64,000 nucleotides of DNA. Origin: Ophiodon elongatus. Its lineage: Eukaryota > Chordata > Actinopteri > Perciformes > Hexagrammidae. Both the position numbers and the translations under genes were made by a program. Position 1 is the first letter of the stretch; each line of letters starts with the position of its first letter. Under the pieces are notes generated by a model, which was given only the letters and a program-made list of their open reading frames with translations, made no database searches and was not told where the DNA came from. The stretch is from assembly GCA_016806645.1 (NCBI GenBank), contig JACSYO010001698.1, positions 1 through 64,000 on the forward strand, read 5' to 3'. Shown piece by piece: positions 32,317-44,115 of this stretch.

Positions 32317-34304
32317 CCATGGCAGCACATTTACAACACATACACACTCTAGACGATAGGTTTGTAACTAGCTGTCCTTTTCTCTGCCCCCTGTGTTAGC
32401 CAATCCTAATAACCGTTTTACCTTTGATACCTGACCCTCATGCTCACATTAACATGTCCCTTCTTCCAATCGTTTGAATAGGTTTCAACTGAAATTTTGT
32501 TCTCAAATGAAGTCCTTTTGTCCTAAGGCCAATATTAAATTATGACAACGTTTAGTAAGATTACTGTGTGGTTTTATACTGTTTAACTGGGTATATTTAA
32601 GCAGTCAAATACTTTACTTTCATCTTAAAAAGCCTGTTTTATGAAGAAAATACATTTTATCTTCGTGCAGGAAAGTCTGCTTCAAACGAAAGTCTGCTTC
32701 ATAAGACACAACCCCGTCTTATTTGCATGCTTTTGTTATAGAGCATGTAAGAAGCACTTTACGAATGTAAGCCTAAAATTAAATACTTTATTCAGGAAAA
32801 ACACAGAGGACATCTGGATGCTGTTTTTAAGTTGCAAGTTATTATATGAAATATGTAAGTCATCTGTTTGTATCCTTTTTAGAACACTTTTTTTTTTAAA
32901 TTCAGGGTCGTTGAAAGAAATGTGGCATTTAAGTTAATGTATACGCTGCAGCAGTGCTGCCCTGCTGTTTTCTCACTTGCACTATATATAAATAACCTTC
33001 CTACAAGTTTCTTTTGTTCAGTGAAGTCGCAGTAGGCATTTGTGTATACTTTAGAGGCAGACTCTGAATGCCTTTTGGGAAATCAAAAGATAGGAAAGGT
33101 TATTTGAATATTTTCCTCCTCATTAAGCTCGTTGGTAGGTTGGTTTGGTTGGCTGAAATTTGGATAACAGTGATGGAACAACGTGTTGAGTTTAGATGTC
33201 CCCTGATACTTCTGCTGTTTGCAGGACATTTTAACTGAAGTAATGATGGATGGGATCACAAAGGGATACTGACCTTGTCGTCTAGTTGCAAGAATAATCT
33301 CACCAAAATAAACAAAGAAAAAAGAAAATATTCACAAGGTTGTAGAAAATATTTACCACTACAAAGAAGAAGAATTTATCATTTCAAAGGGTTAAAAATA
33401 GTTCCTATTTGGTGAGTCAGTATAAACCAAGCATTTTTTATTTGTGTTCTGCCAAGTAAAAATTATATATGAATTTCAAACTGCAGTTTTAGCTCGTCTT
33501 TTTCAGTCTTTACGATCTGAGGTTTATACAGGTAGGTTTTCCACTGATACTGAGTGTTACTGGTAATCGTGGGAAACCCTGCAGGAAGCCACATTTCTTT
33601 GAAAAGCCTTAGGCTGAGGATGAAAGAGGGAGACCGTCTATGGTCTTTGGATGCAAAGACTGACAGATAAAAACGGGATGACTTTGCGCTGTGAATGATA
33701 ATTTGCTAAATAAATTTTGTGAGCAATGCCTATGGAGGAGAACAAACTAAATGGCTAATAAACATTATCGAAGATTAATGAGTTCAATGCGATGTATTGT
33801 TCTGCAGAATCAAATAAGCCTTAGGCTTCTCGTTAAGATGGCCCTCTCTTTGATCATTTAAAATAATTACATATTATGAATGCATAGCTCCTTGCATTAT
33901 GATGTCGCACAACAAACATTGTCCTTCAACTCTTGATTGTGTTCTTGGCTTTTATGATGAGACAACAGCGTTTACAAGTCTTTTTGATAGATTTACATTT
34001 TACGTGCGTTTAGTTATTTCTGGCGTTTTGCTTACTTTACTTTATTCAGCTGCAGGCAAGCTCCTGTGAAGATGAATCCAATGTTATTGCTTTCAGTTTA
34101 AACTTAAATGAATATAGCTTTCAATAAATGCCATATTCAATAATTCCTTAGTTGATTAAATTATACAGTAGCAGTAATTTTTTTTACATTATCACATTTA
34201 CACAGTCTTTAAACTCATGGCCAAAGTTTAAAGAGGTCATAATGCCTTTTGGAAAATCAGCTTTATTGGTGTCTTAACCCAGGCCTTGTTGTTCTCTTTG
34301 ACAG
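32317..34304 (+). other. grik1: 3'UTR / intron between the two grik1 terminal exons
   Basis: AT-rich 2.0 kb. It is probably the 3'UTR of the AFCFFYG transcript and intron for the other transcript. A polyadenylation hexamer AATAAA lies at 34123-34128. No other gene is recognised. Confidence 0.6.
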
Positions 34305-34472
34305 TGCGTATCTTTTAGCTCTCGGATGGAGGAGTTGGGTATCTCCCTGCAGTGTTACAAGGGCATCCGGAGGAGGTCGCGACCCCACAGTGAAGCAAGG
34401 ACAGCTTGCGTCCTCTGTCAACCAAAACGCGTTGCAAAGAGGGAAGGAGCACGACGGGACTCCAGCACGTGA
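34305..34472 (+). CDS. grik1: grik1 alternative terminal exon, MEELGISL-type tail
   Basis: After the acceptor ttgttctctttgacag, the phase-0 frame encodes 55 residues beginning CVSFSSRMEELGISLQ, then KGIRRRSRPHSEAR and ending DSST before a TGA stop. Mammalian GluK1 has an alternative tail beginning CLSFNAIMEELGISLK, with a basic KKIKKKSR cluster and a final ETVA. The start and the basic cluster (IRRRSR) are conserved, while the end differs and no PDZ-type motif is visible. Basic clusters of this kind act in endoplasmic-reticulum retention of GluK1 tails (established for mammals, inferred here). Joined to exon 15 it gives 897 aa, or 912 aa with the cassette, close to the mammalian 918. Confidence 0.88.
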   Translation, partial: CVSFSSRMEELGISLQCYKGIRRRSRPHSEARTACVLCQPKRVAKREGARRDSST

Positions 34473-37400
34473 GCCTTAGATCTAAAACCTGATGGAACTT
34501 TGATCAGAGACTTCAACCTGAACGCTCTCCACTCCTCAAATTTGTTTGTGGGCCACCAAATGATATGAAGGTGTTTCTTCATCACCCCTGTCTGGATAAT
34601 ACATTAAGCATTATACTGTAGATGTACTGTAGTTAACAAAGTCTGAGCCTTGTATCAACATTGATAATGTTAAAACAGGTGATGACTACGAGAATGAGAG
34701 CCCTCTCATAGTGTAAACCATTACTCTTCCCTCATGCCTGTAGTTTGCTTTTCTGAGCAGTTTGCAGAGTTGAATCTCCAAACGTTATAGATTGTCCCAT
34801 TGTGTAAATGTTTATTAACTTCACTGATTTTCAGAGTAAAAAGATTTTTGCATTTTTTAAACCATTGACTGATTCAAAGTTTTTGTTGTTTATACTTGGC
34901 AGTGGTGTGTGCGCATGTTTCTTTGTGTGCCTACTGGCAGGCAGCAAAGTAGCTTCAGAGCGGATTGCTGAGCCAACCCTGGACAGTAAAAAGAGATAAG
35001 GACCTCTAAGGAAAATCAGGAACACACCTGCTGTTTTATACCCTTCAAGCACCAAAATTGCAGACAGCAAACCCCCCCAGCCCCCCTCCTTCACCAGCAC
35101 ACACACACTGACACACACACACACAGCCTCACAAATGCTTGTGATCATGAAATATTGCTGTCTGTGCATCAGAAAAAGGATATGACACGGGCTGATCCTT
35201 CTCGTAGAAGAAAATGAGAAACAGTTTTTTAATGCATGAAATTCTCAAGAGGTCAAAGACAATTTCCTTGTACCTCTGGAAGTAGAAGTCTTGTTTTTCA
35301 ATCAGTCAAATCAGTCATTTTTGTTCTGTTTGCAGTTGTCAAATTTGAAAGCCCGAGGAGAGATCTTGTCTCCCAGTATTGACAGTGGATGTGTGTAACT
35401 GAAACAATGACTAAAATCTCTGCAAGTACTTTACAGGCTTAGTTTACATGTTATATAGCTTACCTACCAGAATATTTCAAGGGGAATTATAATTTAATAT
35501 AAAATATAAGATCGTGATCAACAGACAGAGCCATAATACTACAGTATACATTTAATTCCCACAAAAGTTCCTCACAAAATGTTCCCCACAGAACCACTTT
35601 ATATGTAAGGTTATTTAACACATTTTCTAATTAGATTTACCTTTACAGTACTCAATTTATATATTTTTTGACATATTTTGATATTTTGGTTGAGAGGTCC
35701 TTTACATCTTCCTCATTTCTACTGTGTTCTGAGCTTAAAGCTACATTAGGAGCTTCTCTATATCTGGATAAAAAAATACTCTTTGTCTCTCTGCCACCTC
35801 TTGCCTAACCCTTTAATCACCTTTAGTCTTACAGTACAACTGCCTTGTACTCTTGTCAATGGACTTGACATGTATGATGTGTTCTATGGGAATAGCCTAT
35901 TGAAGCCAGCAATTCAGTATTCTTGACATTTTTTAAATACTGCCATCGATAAAATCAGGTAAAGCACACAACCATTCTTTCCAAACAATTATATTGACAC
36001 TGTGGAAAATGTTCCATCGTAATACAATTCATTATCAATAATGTCAGGACTTTCAAAGCTGACCTAGCATTTACCAGCTAATGCATGCCATTTTAAACAG
36101 GAAAGCGCAACAAATGGATATAAATACTTTATAAATTATTGGAGTCAGAGCTTTTGTTGTGATATTTCTCTTGGTGGATGGTGTGCACTGGTTTGTGTGC
36201 ATCCTACGAGAATTGGACTGAGCTTTTCTTAATCTCTTCATGTAATGAGTTTTCTTTTTTTTTGGTATTCAGATTAATTCTGGTATTGGGCTCAGTCCAA
36301 TGCAATAGCATTTGGTTGTCTCTAATCTCCTAACCCCATAATTCTTAATCAAAACCAAAGGCAGTATTTTTTTTATCATCATCTAATCCGTCATGAATGA
36401 GGACATGGATTACAACTCTGGCCATGACATCCTGCACTGCTGAGCAGGACTTTCTTCCTCCTTATTTCACCTGAACAATGCTCTGCTCTTGGACAATGTT
36501 TCAGTCTTCACCTGTGTTCATGATCCAGTTTGTTTCACACACAGTAACTATTATTTTCTCTCAATAATCCTAAAACACAGAGCTCTCAGCCTTGGCGTTG
36601 TTGGGAGAGGTGAAAGAAAAATTGCGAGGTATACAGGGATAGTGACATCTGTCTGTTTGTGCCATCAGCAAGAAGGTCAGAGATTATGATCTATACTTCT
36701 ATAATTCTTGCACAGATGAAAGTCCTGAGAAACCAAGATGCAAAGACAGCTCAAATAGCCCATTGTTGACATTTTAAACATGTCCAAAATGGGCAGTATA
36801 TTGCCTTTTATTGCGTTCACCTGAAGGAAAGGTCAGCAACGGACAGAAAATCTCAATTTAGTCTGTTTACATTTCTTAAAAAACCAGCTGCATTATAGAA
36901 ATACATTTTACATCAGAAAGCCCTTCTTCCAGAATGTCTCCCTCATATGCATCTTAAATCTTACATATAAATTGTTCAAACCTGTCAAGTCTGACAGGTT
37001 TGAAAGAACAACATAACGTGAGGCTCTCAACTGTACATACAGAAGACTCAGAGCTTAACTATGACTCCAATATAAAAGAGTGGCAGACATTTGAGTATGT
37101 CCCATCCATCACAATGAGATGAACAGTCTCTGGGGCTGATAAGGCAGGTCTGTGTCAACAGCCTGTCAATGAAGACAAATGAGGAGGAGGAGGGCTCTGG
37201 GAGGTGCAGAGCATCATTTATCTCTCTTTCTACGTTGTCTCTCTGTGTCTTTCTTTCTGTCCTACCGTCTGAAATCCTCACTGTAAATAATTGAGGGGCA
37301 ATGCTCTCATCTGCTGGTGTGTAGGTGAACTGGCCTCATGTATGTATAACTTCAGGATATTACAGTTAATAAGAACATGGGGAAACCCTGAACAGTAATT

Positions 37401-37955
37401 ATTTCAGCGACTCGGAGGGACTAATTGTTTAGTTTTTTTTTTTAGGCCCGGCTTCAAAGGCTTAAGGTCAGTTTAGCAATATAATTATTATGGTATTTGG
37501 GCCTATTATTAATTATTGTCATATACAATCAGGCATGTGTTCTTTGGAGAAAGGTGAGGACTTGGCACTGCCTCCTCTCTTAGTCCTGAATAGCTAATGC
37601 TTCTGGTCACCAATATGCTTATTATATTTTAATGATGATAATGGGTTAGGAATGATCGAAGTCTCCCACTGACCTCCACACTACTTGAGCGCCACTTGAT
37701 TCCAGTCCCTGGGATGTCCAGTTGCGGTTTACCTTTAGCAGACCGGTGAGTATTATACACGGTATTTCTAGCTTTTTGCATGAACATAAAACATAGATTC
37801 CCAGCTATTAAAAGAACCAGAACGGCAAGTACCATGTGTCATTAGCATTTTGTATCGGCTTCATCACTTGCTTCAGAGTTGTAAATGACTAGGAGCATCA
37901 GTTTTCACAGATAATATGAACGTACTTTCATGTGATTTATTTTATGCACTGACAG
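34473..37955 (+). other. Downstream grik1 3'UTR / intergenic sequence
   Basis: AT-rich sequence with a perfect 13-bp hairpin at 36975-37004 and no recognisable coding exon. It may be partly 3'UTR of the longer grik1 transcript. Confidence 0.5.
36975..37004. repeat. Perfect 13-bp inverted repeat
   Basis: The arms ttcaaacctgtca (36975-36987) and tgacaggtttgaa (36992-37004) flank a 4-base loop. It could form a tight hairpin if transcribed. Function is unknown. Confidence 0.9.
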
Positions 37956-38198
37956 GACATTGAGGACGTTGATGAAAGAGTCCATGGCGTCCCAGATGCC
38001 ACAAGGCCACCGGCAGTTGAGACCCCTGGCATTGTAACGCTGAGCTTCCCAACATCACTCAAGGTGAAGAATGTGAAGAATGTGAAGAAATGTGCCTCCA
38101 TCCTGTATGAAGAGTCTACGGCTTCTGACACCACAACCCAACTTCTCACTGAGCTGAAGGTGTGTGCACGGATGCCTGTGCACAGATCTCACCACTGA
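37956..38198 (+). CDS. Doubtful 80-codon terminal exon, possibly a third grik1 tail
   Basis: Directly after an acceptor-like site (ttttatgcactgacag), a phase-0 frame stays open for 80 codons. It starts DIEDVDERVHGVPD and has KVKNVKNVKK, then LYEESTASDTTTQLL, and stops with TGA. There is an in-frame stop just before it, so it could only be translated after splicing. Its phase fits grik1 exon 15. AATAAA lies about 650 nt downstream (38854-38859). I recognise no homology, and chance or an old gene remnant are live alternatives. Confidence 0.25.
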   Translation, partial: DIEDVDERVHGVPDATRPPAVETPGIVTLSFPTSLKVKNVKNVKKCASILYEESTASDTTTQLLTELKVCARMPVHRSHH

Positions 38199-39900
38199 AG
38201 GGTTAGTGGTGAGAGTAGTTTAAGCTAAGAAACCAGAGTGTTATGTTATTGTTTTTGATATATTGCTGCTCTTTCAGGGTGTGATTTTTATTTAAAAACA
38301 ACAACAGACATGTATTTCAGGAACTGTGGCTTTGACTCCTCCACCATGTGTTGAAGGTGCTCAGACAATGGGGCGATGCCACAACAGGTTGTGGCAACTT
38401 GTTGCTTTATTCACCAGAAAAAGTTAATTAATTCAAGAATAATCAGATAGATGTATTGTTTACAAGCTGATGACCCCAGTGCCCTTGTTCATACAATTGA
38501 AAAGTACTTTACAATTTAAAATTAGCAGGGTCTATATTCAGAAACATCTGGATATGGCCTACTAGATGTTCACTCTTAAATTATACTATTCTATTCAAAT
38601 ATGTCGGTATATTAAAACTGAGTTGTATTCAAAGCTGCGTAGAAATACTATTTAGTTGAAGAATTTGATAAATGAGACAATAGGAATGTTTTTTGTCATC
38701 AGGTTCAATAATTTGAAATAAACATAGCAAGATCAAAAATAAATTAGTACATTTTCTATAAACTACTCAACTCTTACCTGGTTTTGCAGATTTGCCCACA
38801 CTTGAATTAATTGTGCATTGTTTTGTTGTTCAGTGTATTTGGTACGGTCAAAGAATAAACTTTATATTTCTCTTTTGACCTTTGTATGTAATGACCAGAG
38901 ACAACTTCTCCCATTTGTGTATAGTTATATTATGTATGTAAGACGTATAAGATAACATTGAAAATGGCATTTTAATGAATAATCTACATTCTGACAAACA
39001 AAAATGCAAATGATGTATTCTGTGTTTTTATCATTGTACATATTGATATTCAACTAAGTTACGGCTATGTAACATATGAGAAATTAACTGACTTAGAGCA
39101 ACATTTTAATAAATTACTTTATTGCACATAAAAAAAACAAAAAGGAGTAAAATTGTTTAAGGATCTGATACACATAGGTTGACCAAAGTCAAGGTGAGCT
39201 TAATTTCCCATAGACAAATTTACATACTGAAATGAGTTAGGCTTTCGGTGCTACATCACAAATAGTAAAAGCATCAATATATAAAAATTGTTATCATGAT
39301 AACTTGCAGTACATAATTAGTATTGTTACTTGTATTTGTATTGCATAGTTTAAAAAGCCAGTATGACAATAGATGTACGTAAGTACTGGATGCCGGGTGG
39401 AAAGAGAGAAGACCTTAGGATGAGCACAGACGTTAAAGTCGAGCACTGATATGGAAGTGTTATTTTCAATACAACATAACATATTGAAATATATCAGCCA
39501 TCACATACATTATGACAGTTTTAGCCAGGTGATGATGGGCTTAACACAACACAGAAATTCTGTAAAGGTCATCTTCTAAAATGGAGAAAATGTCAGGCAT
39601 GGATGGTTCATGCTTCACCGTGGAGTTGGGCTTTAAAGCAATTAGCAATACTGTGTAAAAATACTGTTAACTGTGGGGCTGAAATGAACTTCCATCACAT
39701 ACAAATAGCCCAGGAGTGCCAGACCTTATTTGATAGTGATGTACAAAGCTGCCACTTAATCAATGATGAAATGTAGTCATAACACGCAAACCTGCGGCCC
39801 TTTTCTGTCTTTCTATGACTGGCAACAGCTGCCCCACCTGCATCGCTACATCCAGGTGAGGGTAATGCAGTCGAGGGCGGAAACACTTTGTCGGACCAGA
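38199..39900. other. Intergenic AT-rich sequence
   Basis: Apart from candidate AATAAA hexamers I see no gene, RNA or clear transposon between 38.2 and 39.9 kb. Confidence 0.5.
38854..38859 (+). other. Candidate polyadenylation signal AATAAA
   Basis: A canonical hexamer in AT-rich sequence downstream of the grik1 terminal exons. A second AATAAA lies at 39108-39113. Which, if any, is used cannot be told from sequence. Confidence 0.3.
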
Positions 39901-39989
39901 AGAGGGCGATGGACGGCGGCGCTTTCAAATTGTTTGTTTGCGCATTTTTGCCTTCTGGCCAAATTGTTCTGGACTTTGGACCTACCGGT

Positions 39990-42610
39990 TGGCATTCAGT
40001 GGTTTGTAACTGGATCAGGATGGCGACTACGATGATGATATAGATTTTGATGACTGGAGTCCTGTTTGTAGTAGGAAGAACGCTCGTTTGTTGTGTTGTG
40101 AGAGAGGAATTTAAAATAATCATTAAGTTCAGAAAAGAAGATGAGGATGTTAATCTTAAATCCGATCGCGCTATCGAGGGAATTGAAAAAGAAGCCAAGA
40201 GAGGTGGAAATGGCTCTGGTTTTAAGAGATTTAAACTTGTTGGTAACATGCAAAAAATAACATGAAACTAAAGCTTTACGTTTTTTAAAATGTTTGCAGG
40301 AAAATGAGTGAAAGTTCTGGGTGAGAGCAGAGTAACTGTAGAGATAATATGCATGAGAAATGTTATTGTGGTGGTCAAAGATAACATGTGGTGGCGAAGT
40401 CAGGAAGAGGGCTGTGGAAATTCAACGAGTAAAAGCAGGAAACAACATAAGCTATGCAGAGGCAGTGAAGAAGGTGCAAATACAGAAGGGGATGGATGGA
40501 ACTGACAAAGTTAGCCAAGCTTTGAGAGCAGTGGCACATCAAACAGAGAAAACTCATATAACACTGACAGGGGATAAGCTGATTGTATCCATTGCCTGTA
40601 ATCAACTGTATCGATCAAGTCAAAAACAAAACAGAGGAAATCTAAATAAGTGTGAGGGAAGCTGAGAGTTTTTTTTAGGTACCCTGGGTGCATGTCAGTA
40701 AAAGACTTGAAGCAGAAGGGAAGCCGGGAGGCTCAGGTGATAGGACAAACTGATTATTCTACAATGAAACGCAAAAAGTTTAAAGATTTCAAAAATAAAC
40801 CAGAAATCATGTGTTAAAAAAAAAAAATGTTCAAAGCTATGATAGTGTCCGCAGAGAAAGAGTCGACAGTAGTGAAGTAGGGTGCATACTATTTCTGAAG
40901 CAAGAAATACAATGTAGTTTTGAGGAAATGGACAGCGTTAACATATTTAATAATTGAGATATATAAGTCATTTACTTTTAAAATCCTTGTAATAGGCTTT
41001 CAAAAGCGTTAATTGATGAACTTGCTGTACACTTACGGGGAAAGTCATGTGTTGTGGAGATTTTAATGCCCCCAGCGTGTTATTGGGAAATTGTAATGAT
41101 GACAATGGAATGGTGGTTGAAGCTGTAGATCTTACACTTGTGTCAGATTCATTGGCAAGGGTTTGCTCATGGGAAGTAAGTAGAGGAGCAACTATGGGAA
41201 GTGATCACTGTCATAATGTAATTAAAGTAGGTATGAGTTTAGAGTAATATGATATCGCAGGATTACAGAAATGGTTTCTCAGTAGTGCTGAGTGGAAGAC
41301 ATTTCGGTAGAAGTGATAAAGAAATGGGAAAAGTTGATAAAATGAAGATGTTGATCATTTATTTTTCCATTTATAAATCTATTATAGAGGTCCCAAAGCA
41401 GACTCTGCAGACGAAGGGAGTTAAGCACAAAAATAGATTAGAATTTTGTAACTCTGGGATGGGAGACAGGAATTGTTCAAATTTGGAGAATGATAATAAA
41501 TAATGAATGGGATTAAGAGGGTATCCATTCTTAAATTATGGTGAAACAACAGCAGCAAGAGATGAAGAGAAATCAGAGATGCTGAAAAAAACATCTGCAG
41601 CAATTCAGTTTGGACAATATTAGTGAAGAAGGGGAAAAGAGGATAAGAAACTCCGACAGCAGAGAATGACGAGCTAATACAGCAAGAGGAAGACACCAGT
41701 GACCTAAATATACCATTTACAAAAGAAGAAGTGAACCGTTCTCTCTCTCAAAAAGAAAACTAGATGTCAGCACCAGGCAAAGATTAGATTTTTCAGTGAC
41801 TCATCCATGGATATTTATTTAAAACTATATAATACATTTTGGGAGGGGGGGGGTTTCCACAAAGCTGGATGGAGGCTGTTGTAGTTCCCATGGAAAAGAT
41901 TGCTCAAACCCTTGGAAGTATAAACTGATTGCTTTAACATTCAACATCTGCAAAATCATGGAGAAAAGGGTAAATGAATAGAAAATAAAGGATATAGATC
42001 CAAATATCAGAGCGGCTTTAGGAGACACATTAGATACTTCCTGATAACCCAGTATATTTTCCATCATTAGAAAAGAACAAGAATACAAAGTTTATTGTCA
42101 TATCATACAGCCATATATTGAGAGTGATCACAGTTACTTCTATATCTACACAGATTTATCAAAGAGTGTAGTTAATAAAATAAGAGTTGCATTTACTGTT
42201 CTAGAGTTTCATCTCAAAGAAGGGAAAATGATCAGTGATGAATTTTCAGTTTGCAAAGGAGAAATGCTTGCAATATTGTTGGCAGTGCAGTGGATCGAGG
42301 ATACAATACCAGTGAGAGCAATCATTTGTTCAGACGCATCACTAGTTTACCATGAAGTAATTTAGACAGCAGACCAGACATTTTGATAGAAGTACAACAA
42401 ACATTATACAGAATTCATATTGTTGTCAAAGGAAATACATTGGCAGATAAGGCTGCAAAATAGGTTACAAAAATATTACACTGATTTGACAGTTAGCTGA
42501 AGCAAAACATAAATCATCAAAACATAAGCACATTATTTAACAGAGAGTGAAGGAAAGCAGCAGAAGCAATGACAGGAAGAGAGGAAAGTATGATGGTTTT
42601 TCAGAGTTCA
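39990..42610 (+). mobile_element. Degenerate LINE (I/Nimb-like: ORF1, endonuclease, RT and RNase H remnants)
   Basis: Pieces of one element appear in the expected order on the + strand with frameshifts and stops. An ORF1-like part holds DDDIDFDDWSPV near 40025 and RVKAGNNISYAEAVKKV near 40430. An apurinic endonuclease fragment (41047-41245) has GDFNAPSVLLGN, DLTLVSDSLA and TMGSDH. An RT fragment near 41900-41970 has LIALTFNICKIMEKRV. An RNase H-like part (about 42140-42450) has GEMLAILLAVQWIED and IICSDASLVYHE. RNase H after RT points to the I group of LINEs. The element is inactive, with internal deletions (for example after NGMVVE). Confidence 0.8.
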
Positions 42611-42629
42611 AAGGAAAGTATGCAATACA

Positions 42630-43110
42630 AATGTCATATATAATATAAAATATAATAATTGTATTGTATTGTATGCCATACAAATGTCATAGTTTATAGT
42701 ATGCCATAAAATATAATAAAATATAATAATATATAATAAATAAAATACGTAATCAAAAAGTAATGGAGTAAACAATTCATAAAAGATTATATCAAAAAAG
42801 AAATAAAAAAGTCATGAAAAGTCATAGTATAGTTTGTTGAAAAATGTCCTAGAACAGTAAGTCTAAAAAAATAATAGCAGATTATTTCAAGAGTCACAGT
42901 ATAGTATGTCAAAAAAGTCATGACAAAATCACAGTATATGTAAAAAAATGTCATATAATAAAATATACATATAGTAATATCAGTATAAGTAAAAGTATAG
43001 TATGTTAAAAATAAGTCATAGTATAGTATGTTGAAAAATGACATTGAGAAATCCTAGTATGATATGACAAAATAAGTAAATAAAAAGTCTATAGTATAAA
43101 ATAGTATAAT
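42630..43110. repeat. AT-rich imperfect tandem repeat
   Basis: Variants of a roughly 25-base unit containing gtcatagtatagtatgtt recur (42665-42705, 42820-42840, 42890-42930, 43010-43060), mixed with aaaatataata units. The array begins directly after the 3' end of the dead LINE and may have grown from its tail. Confidence 0.75.
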
Positions 43111-43112
43111 GT

Positions 43113-43500
43113 GTGTTGTGGCTGGCTCAACACCAGACATAATAATAAACACAATACAAGGAAAGTTATCTGAGCCCTCTAGGTTGATCACCTGATTGGC
43201 AGGAACCTGCGTTGACAAGGCCGTGTCCAGAAAGGCAGAACCCTTTGTTCTGCTTCCCCTCCCTCCCCCCTGCTGCAGCACCACCTCTGTGGTGCCTGGT
43301 ATTTGGTTTTCATCTATTCATTCATTTATTTTAATAAACTTACATGGAGTAAATCTTTCCTTGAATTGTGTCTATTATTATGTTCAGTGTTGAGCCAGCC
43401 GTAACATAATATTGGGATCATCGACATGGCCTGCCTTTATAGACACAGCCAGTCAGCACAGGTGCCTGCTAACCCGGCGATCAACCGAGATGGGCTCAAC
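43113..43500. mobile_element. Inverted-repeat structure of unknown transposon type
   Basis: Segment A (43113-43164, containing ggctggctcaacac) matches the reverse complement of segment A' (43356-43407) at roughly 85 percent by eye. Segment B (about 43170-43235, containing ggttgatcacctg) matches the reverse complement of B' (about 43437-43500) at about 75 percent. The order is A, B, A', B', so this is not a simple foldback. It looks like two partial copies of one element in opposite directions. No transposase is seen. Confidence 0.6.
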
Positions 43501-44004
43501 AGGAAACGCCAAAATCTTCTCACTTATAGATGTCCTCATCTTCATCCAGTCTGATTTTCCTCCCTGCACATCTAATGTTTTTTCTCTGAGGGCTGTAATT
43601 TTAGCTTTAGGTATTCTGAAGTTCTGGACATCAGAGAAAATGATGTTCCTGGGGAAATGTAAGTCACACTGAATGAGGTCTGAATGTCCATGTCCATTAC
43701 AGGCCATGTCTTTTAAGTTCATGAATTTTCAAGAAGCTCGTAATTAAGCTTGAGAGGCCGCTGCATTTAAAAGATGTTGTTTGTTTGAAATATTGAACAA
43801 CATTTAACGCAACTGAGCAGGTAATAAGAACAAATGTCTTACCTCAGAGCTTCAGCACAGAGACGATGTTGTCAAAGTTGTTCTGCATAACGCTTTTCCT
43901 CCTCAGATGTCATCCATTGAGGCAGCATAGTGTTTGACAAATAAAAGTGCCTGTCTTACATCTGCTTGGTGCGCATACATAGTCAAAATGATGTACAACG
44001 TTTC

Positions 44005-44115
44005 TCTGATCTTGAATGTATATTGTTAAAATGCTGCAGAGAGAGTATTTTTGTTGCTACTGTTTACATTTCTCCTGATGCAAATAAAAGGAGCACACTA
44101 CAAACTTTTTGTTTT
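44005..44115 (+). mobile_element. LINE endonuclease scrap
   Basis: The frame reading DLECILLKCCRESIFVATVY then ISPDANKRSTLQ resembles the LINE endonuclease pattern LxxKCRPFYLPREFxxVxVxAVYIPPxAN. It is too short to classify and is flanked by unrelated AT-rich sequence. Confidence 0.5.

Noticed and set aside
32641..32937. 98-aa plus-strand ORF after the grik1 stop
   Set aside because: AT-rich 3'UTR sequence with no homology or splice signals.
37629..37835. Minus-strand ORF starting with a membrane-like segment (MVLAVLVLLIAGNLCF)
   Set aside because: It is short and isolated, with no partner exons found on the minus strand; hydrophobic ORFs are common in AT-rich DNA.
39695..40249. Minus-strand ORF of 184 aa, the longest outside bach1
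   Set aside because: It runs antisense to the start of the degenerate LINE, has no recognisable domain, and the sense strand carries LINE-type peptides instead.
43453..43722. Minus-strand 89-aa ORF
   Set aside because: It partly overlaps the inverted-repeat structure, has no known domain, and may be repeat-derived.
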